Positions 60,613 through 64,000 of a stretch of 64,000 nucleotides of DNA are shown in pieces. The notes under the pieces were generated by a model that saw only the letters and a program-made list of their open reading frames with translations, did not search any database and was not told the DNA's origin. Position 1 is the first letter of the stretch. Each line of letters opens with the position of its first letter. The stretch is from contig JAQFVV010007228.1 of assembly GCA_028023455.1 (NCBI GenBank), positions 1-64,000 on the forward strand, in the 5' to 3' direction. This DNA comes from Epiperipatus broadwayi (lineage: Eukaryota > Onychophora > Udeonychophora > Euonychophora > Peripatidae). The position numbers were made by a program, and so were the translations under genes.

Positions 60613-60620
60613 ATCGGCCT

Positions 60621-62282
60621 TCAGAATATTAACCTCTTTAGGACGTCGTGGGAATTTACGTTTATGGCAAGCAACGGATAAAGTTGGACGTTTTAAAAAT
60701 TGTAAGAACTTTATATTCACTTGAAACAATAAGAACTCTAAATTTTAAAACTTTTTAGTAAATAATGCAATAGAATCCTATCTGACCAAACTAAATTCTT
60801 TATTAATAGTGTTATTTGATGTATTTTTTTCCTTATTTATGTAAAATCATTTCCATTTATTTATTTTTTTATTCTTTAAGTTTTTATCATGACTTTTTTT
60901 GTTTTTCGTTAAATTAATTATATAAATGTTAAACTTAAGTCGGGCGTGAATGGCTGTATAGATTTGTAAAGTTATATTAGGGGAGGGTAATCTTAGGTTA
61001 TTTGTGTCATTGTTAGATTGGGTCAATGGATTGGATATATTGATGTAGTTAGTAGATGTACTTGGAGATTTGCTACTTGTAGAATCGCTTCATACGCCGC
61101 ACTCTCCCATTTTGCCTATGGAAGGAATTATAAGACGCAGAGTGCAGTTCCTTTCTATGGAGTTTTTTTTTTATTGTTCTTCTCGTTGGATAGAAATAAT
61201 ATTCCTATCTAATGAAAGTCAATATCTTCTCTTAATCTTTTTGGTGCTGCTGTATTCCGTATTACATTGAATACATCGATGTATCAGATGAATTGATGCC
61301 AGTTTGACTGTGAATTTTAGCCTAAGGTTAAATAGGGATAGAATATTTTATTTTCAAATGCAAATCTATGTGGTCTATTCATACTTGACCCTAAATAAAA
61401 ATGCATTAAATTTAAGTTGTTTATAGACGCTGGCATGGATTGGTTATCGGTTAAGTATGTTTTGGGTTTTCATATTTGATCAAAATATATAGACATTTGA
61501 TAAATAATGATACCTTACGGTGAGTATCTAAAATGTATTTATTCGGATGTCTTTTAAGTTATTGGTGACAATGCAAGTATCTTATGGTGAATACTATTCG
61601 GTTACATATAAATTTCCCTCTGCAATTGTCAGTAATCAATAATTTTGTATTTTGATCATTTATGTTTACTTTGAAATGTTTTTGACCGTGAAATCTATGT
61701 AACCGATCTATATTCAACATTATAAACAAGCTTTCCTAAATTTATCTGTGCGAACTTAATTAAAATGTAAAATTAGAATATAATAGTAATTAAATGTAAA
61801 TTAAAGTCAAAAATCAAAGTTAAAAATAATGTTAAATGTTAAAATGTAAACTAATACTAAAATAATTTTAAATCTTATATATATGTGCATAAATAAATGT
61901 TTGTATGCTAATTACTGGCAGTGGCTTATTTTATTTATTTTTTAATGTTGAAATCTAATTAGATAAGATATGATATTATTAAATCTCTGCTACTCCCTGA
62001 GCTAGTGACATGGGCTAACGACCGGAATCAAAATAAAAAAAATTTTTTTTTTTTGACTTACGTATCTGCCTACTTTATAAATTTTTCTAGGTTCAAATGC
62101 CTAGATGGCGCCCTGTAGTGCAGTTTACATTAAGCCATTCTCTGGATCGTTACAATATATATATATTCCCGTCAGTAGCATATCGTATTTTTCATGCTAC
62201 AGAAGAGTTGGCTCTATTGATCTGATAAACTAGTGTTTCTTTAATATATAATATTTGGTATAATATACTTTGGCTTGGCGAA
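60621..62282. other. Region between LINE and candidate LTR, unidentified
   Basis: GC-richer islands lie at about 61040-61270 (with a TATA-like ATTATAAGACGC) and 62070-62160 (with ATGGCGCCCTGTAGTGCAG, vaguely like a primer-binding site, then GTTACA before (AT)n). They could be pieces of LTR elements, but no paired repeat was found. Confidence 0.3.
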
Positions 62283-63394
62283 TGTGGAATTTATTTATAT
62301 TTTCTCATTGTGCTGTTTTTTATACATATATAAGATGGAGCCATGGTAAGTCCAGCCCATCTTCTTCCTCTTTTATGGGTAGTGCAGTAGTGAAGTCTGA
62401 GCTATGGGCCAGATTAGCATGTAAGTCCTCCACTTCTTATGAACCAAATAAAGGTTCCCTTTTAGCAGCATGATGACCAGTTATTGGGTAAACCGGTGTT
62501 TGTCACAAAACCCCTAAAACTATTCTTCCATCTGCAGAACAACTTTATTATTTTATTTTACTTGTGCCTAGCATATTAGTAAAATCTCTACAGACAAATC
62601 TGCCTCCTTAATATGCAATCTTCGGCATTAAACCAAAGCATTCTTGAAAACCCATTCAATCTAAAGTTATCTGGGATGCTTTACAAGCCCATATTTAATA
62701 TATAAATTTATTATAATTAGACATATTATTAAGCTTCACTCCAGACTTGGTTTGATTTCATGCAAAATAGCCACTCGAACTGATTATAAAAGGACATAAC
62801 TAATAAGTTAATGTAGTGATTAGTTGTATAGCGTGATATTTGATTCCATTAAATAATAGCAACAAAACCTATTTGCCAACATATCAATTATTGTTCAAAT
62901 GGCCTAAAGAAATGTTATTTTATAAATTAAATGCCTGCGTGCATTTGCCAACAATAATGTTATTCAAAATACATCTCAAATTGTCAATAAACATTTTTAA
63001 TTCCTCATATATCAGTTTCTGTCTCATTATTAAATCAATCCAATTCACTAATTGCCCATAGCTATTCATTCATAAAAACACCATTAAATTAATATATTAG
63101 ATTTTATTTTTGGAATGTCTCTAGTATTTAAGTTGTTTATATATATGTTTAAGTCCATGAGGCTTATTGTTTTCTCCGATTTGCTAGTGGGCTGGATAAA
63201 GAATTAATTCTTGTGTGCCATCATTGATATGTTGTCCATTAGGTGTTTGATCTGGTGCTTGGAGAGTGGGTTCGAATCCAGGCTGGTCCCTGACCTAAAT
63301 CTCTGGCTTGACTGGGTTTGAAGTACAATTTGTGAGTTCCAGCTCGTTTTAGCTGGATAAGCATGTTTTGTGGCACATAGGGTTTTTTTCCACA
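62283..63394 (+). repeat. Candidate 5' LTR (single copy in window)
   Basis: The stretch begins TGTGG and ends CCACA, a perfect 5-bp inverted end, and is followed by TT and a primer-binding-site-like sequence. Near its start are a TATA-like box (TATATAAGATGG, about 62327) and AATAAA (about 62449). The partner LTR would lie beyond the window, so the call rests on end structure alone. A B-box-like GGTTCGAATCC sits at 63269-63279. Confidence 0.35.
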
Positions 63395-63396
63395 TT

Positions 63397-63414
63397 TGGC
63401 ACCCAATGTGGGGC
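63397..63414 (+). other. Primer-binding site, lysine-tRNA type
   Basis: TGGCACCCAATGTGGGGC differs by two bases from TGGCGCCCAACGTGGGGC, the complement of a lysine tRNA 3' end used by many LTR elements. The two-base TT spacer after CA is the same as in the element at the start of the window. Confidence 0.55.
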
Positions 63415-64000
63415 TTCGATAGAAACACCTACATACCCTGAGTTATGGACTTTTGTGTGTATATAGCAAAAAAATTATTAAATTTATTTTGTGTCTTTCC
63501 TGTTCACTAGTGACTGGCGCCTGAGGATGATTGATCAAGTTATAAGTCATCCTCTTATAAATTTGTCATTAGGGAGCAGAGAAAAGAAATTTTAGATTAA
63601 AAAAAGGGGGTCTTGTTGTTTTTATCAAAGTAGTTTCTAAATTGGAGTGGTTTAGAATGAGTAAGAAATATATATATATAAAAGTAACGTCAAATTAACC
63701 AAAAGTTAAAAAGTTTGAAATTGGTGCAGACGGGTAAACAAAATTAGGTCATAAATATGAGCTATTTAAGTATGTATATATATAAAAAAACAGCTGGAAG
63801 AGACCGGGGGTGAGTTAAGTTTTTATTAAGTCATTTTTAATATTAAAATATGTGTTATACTTTAGATATATATAAAAAAGATTTTTTAAAATTTCGTATG
63901 CTTTATTAAAGCTACAAAAAAAAAGAAGGGATTTTTTTAAGTAAAAAAGGTTTTGTATACTTTATTAAATAAATAAAATAAAAAGTAGGGAGATAAAATT
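63415..64000 (+). other. Possible leader of LTR element, runs off the window
   Basis: Nothing coding was seen. GACTGGCGCCTGAGGATGAT at about 63512 is another primer-site-like fragment. The end of the window is AT-rich. Confidence 0.3.

Larger units (their letters stand above)
57490..60620 (+). mobile_element. Two-ORF LINE, 3'-truncated
   Basis: A probable 5' UTR (about 57490-57782, with CTGCTGCTACGCAGCTACG) is followed by ORF1, an 18-nt gap, the endonuclease half of ORF2 and a short linker remnant. The reverse transcriptase expected after the linker is absent; the sequence changes near 60613. LINEs normally lose 5' sequence, so a later deletion or insertion at the 3' side is inferred. The CCHC ORF1 plus ORF2 endonuclease layout fits L1/Tx1-like or CR1/Jockey-like groups; the clade is not resolved. 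Confidence 0.75.

Noticed and set aside
62097-62160. End of another copy of the first LTR family (GTTACA before (AT)n, with a GGCGCC nearby)
   Set aside because: Only six to sixteen bases agree, mostly AT repeat; the upstream sequence does not match the LTR.
63204-63428. Minus-strand 74-codon frame and tRNA-like B box GGTTCGAATCC
   Set aside because: No A box at proper spacing was found and the frame has no recognised domain; the region is better explained as part of a candidate LTR.

Overview
This window looks like a stretch of AT-rich animal (invertebrate metazoan) genomic DNA. It contains several classes of eukaryotic mobile element, long AT-rich intergenic or intronic DNA, dinucleotide microsatellites, and no operons or bacterial-type genes. 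The species cannot be fixed from the sequence. RTE-type LINEs with (TGA)n tails, Penelope-like remnants, hAT fossils and a tRNA-derived SINE together would fit a mollusc (for example a cephalopod) or another repeat-rich invertebrate; that is inference. No complete host gene was recognised. One weak candidate host exon lies on the minus strand near 37.5-37.7 kb.

Layout. 1-6052 is an LTR retroelement whose 5' LTR is cut by the window edge. The visible 1,098 bases of 5' LTR match the end of a candidate 2.3-kb 3' LTR at a constant offset of 4,954. The interior carries four tandem ~55-bp units, each resembling LTR end plus primer-binding site, and one 502-codon coiled-coil ORF with a basic tail; no protease, RT or integrase is visible. 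6484-7213 is a giant inverted repeat whose arms are the tail of a Penelope-like element, with a decayed hammerhead-ribozyme-like core. 7216-8390 is a TA-flanked terminal-inverted-repeat element. 13.87-16.08 kb is a fragmented repeat array invaded by a hAT-type MITE (14135-14663) and an RTE LINE 3' fragment (14915-15408); a longer RTE fragment follows at 16115-17556. 20306-22681 is a decayed hAT transposon (ZBED5/SCAND3-like transposase, minus strand) with a perfect 8-bp target duplication. 25881-26183 is a palindromic MITE. 29028-29142 is a very short tRNA-derived SINE with a 12-bp target duplication. 32.4-33.05 kb holds a broken coiled-coil ORF, possibly gag-like. 46.2-46.7 kb is a reverse transcriptase fossil.

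48212-51699 (minus) is a nearly intact RTE-type LINE: endonuclease plus reverse transcriptase, about 990 codons, with a single in-frame TGA. It is inserted inside the second copy of a ~172-bp tandem duplication and is bounded by an 11-bp target duplication. 53551-54805 (minus) is a second, truncated RTE-type element of another subfamily. 57783-60612 is a two-ORF LINE (CCHC ORF1, endonuclease of ORF2) that unusually lacks its 3' (RT) part. 62283-64000 may be the start of another LTR element: a candidate LTR and a lysine-tRNA-type primer-binding site, with the interior running off the window.

Together this is a transposon graveyard in which order of insertion can be read from nesting and target duplications. 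All assignments come from reading motifs by eye; no alignment or database search was possible.
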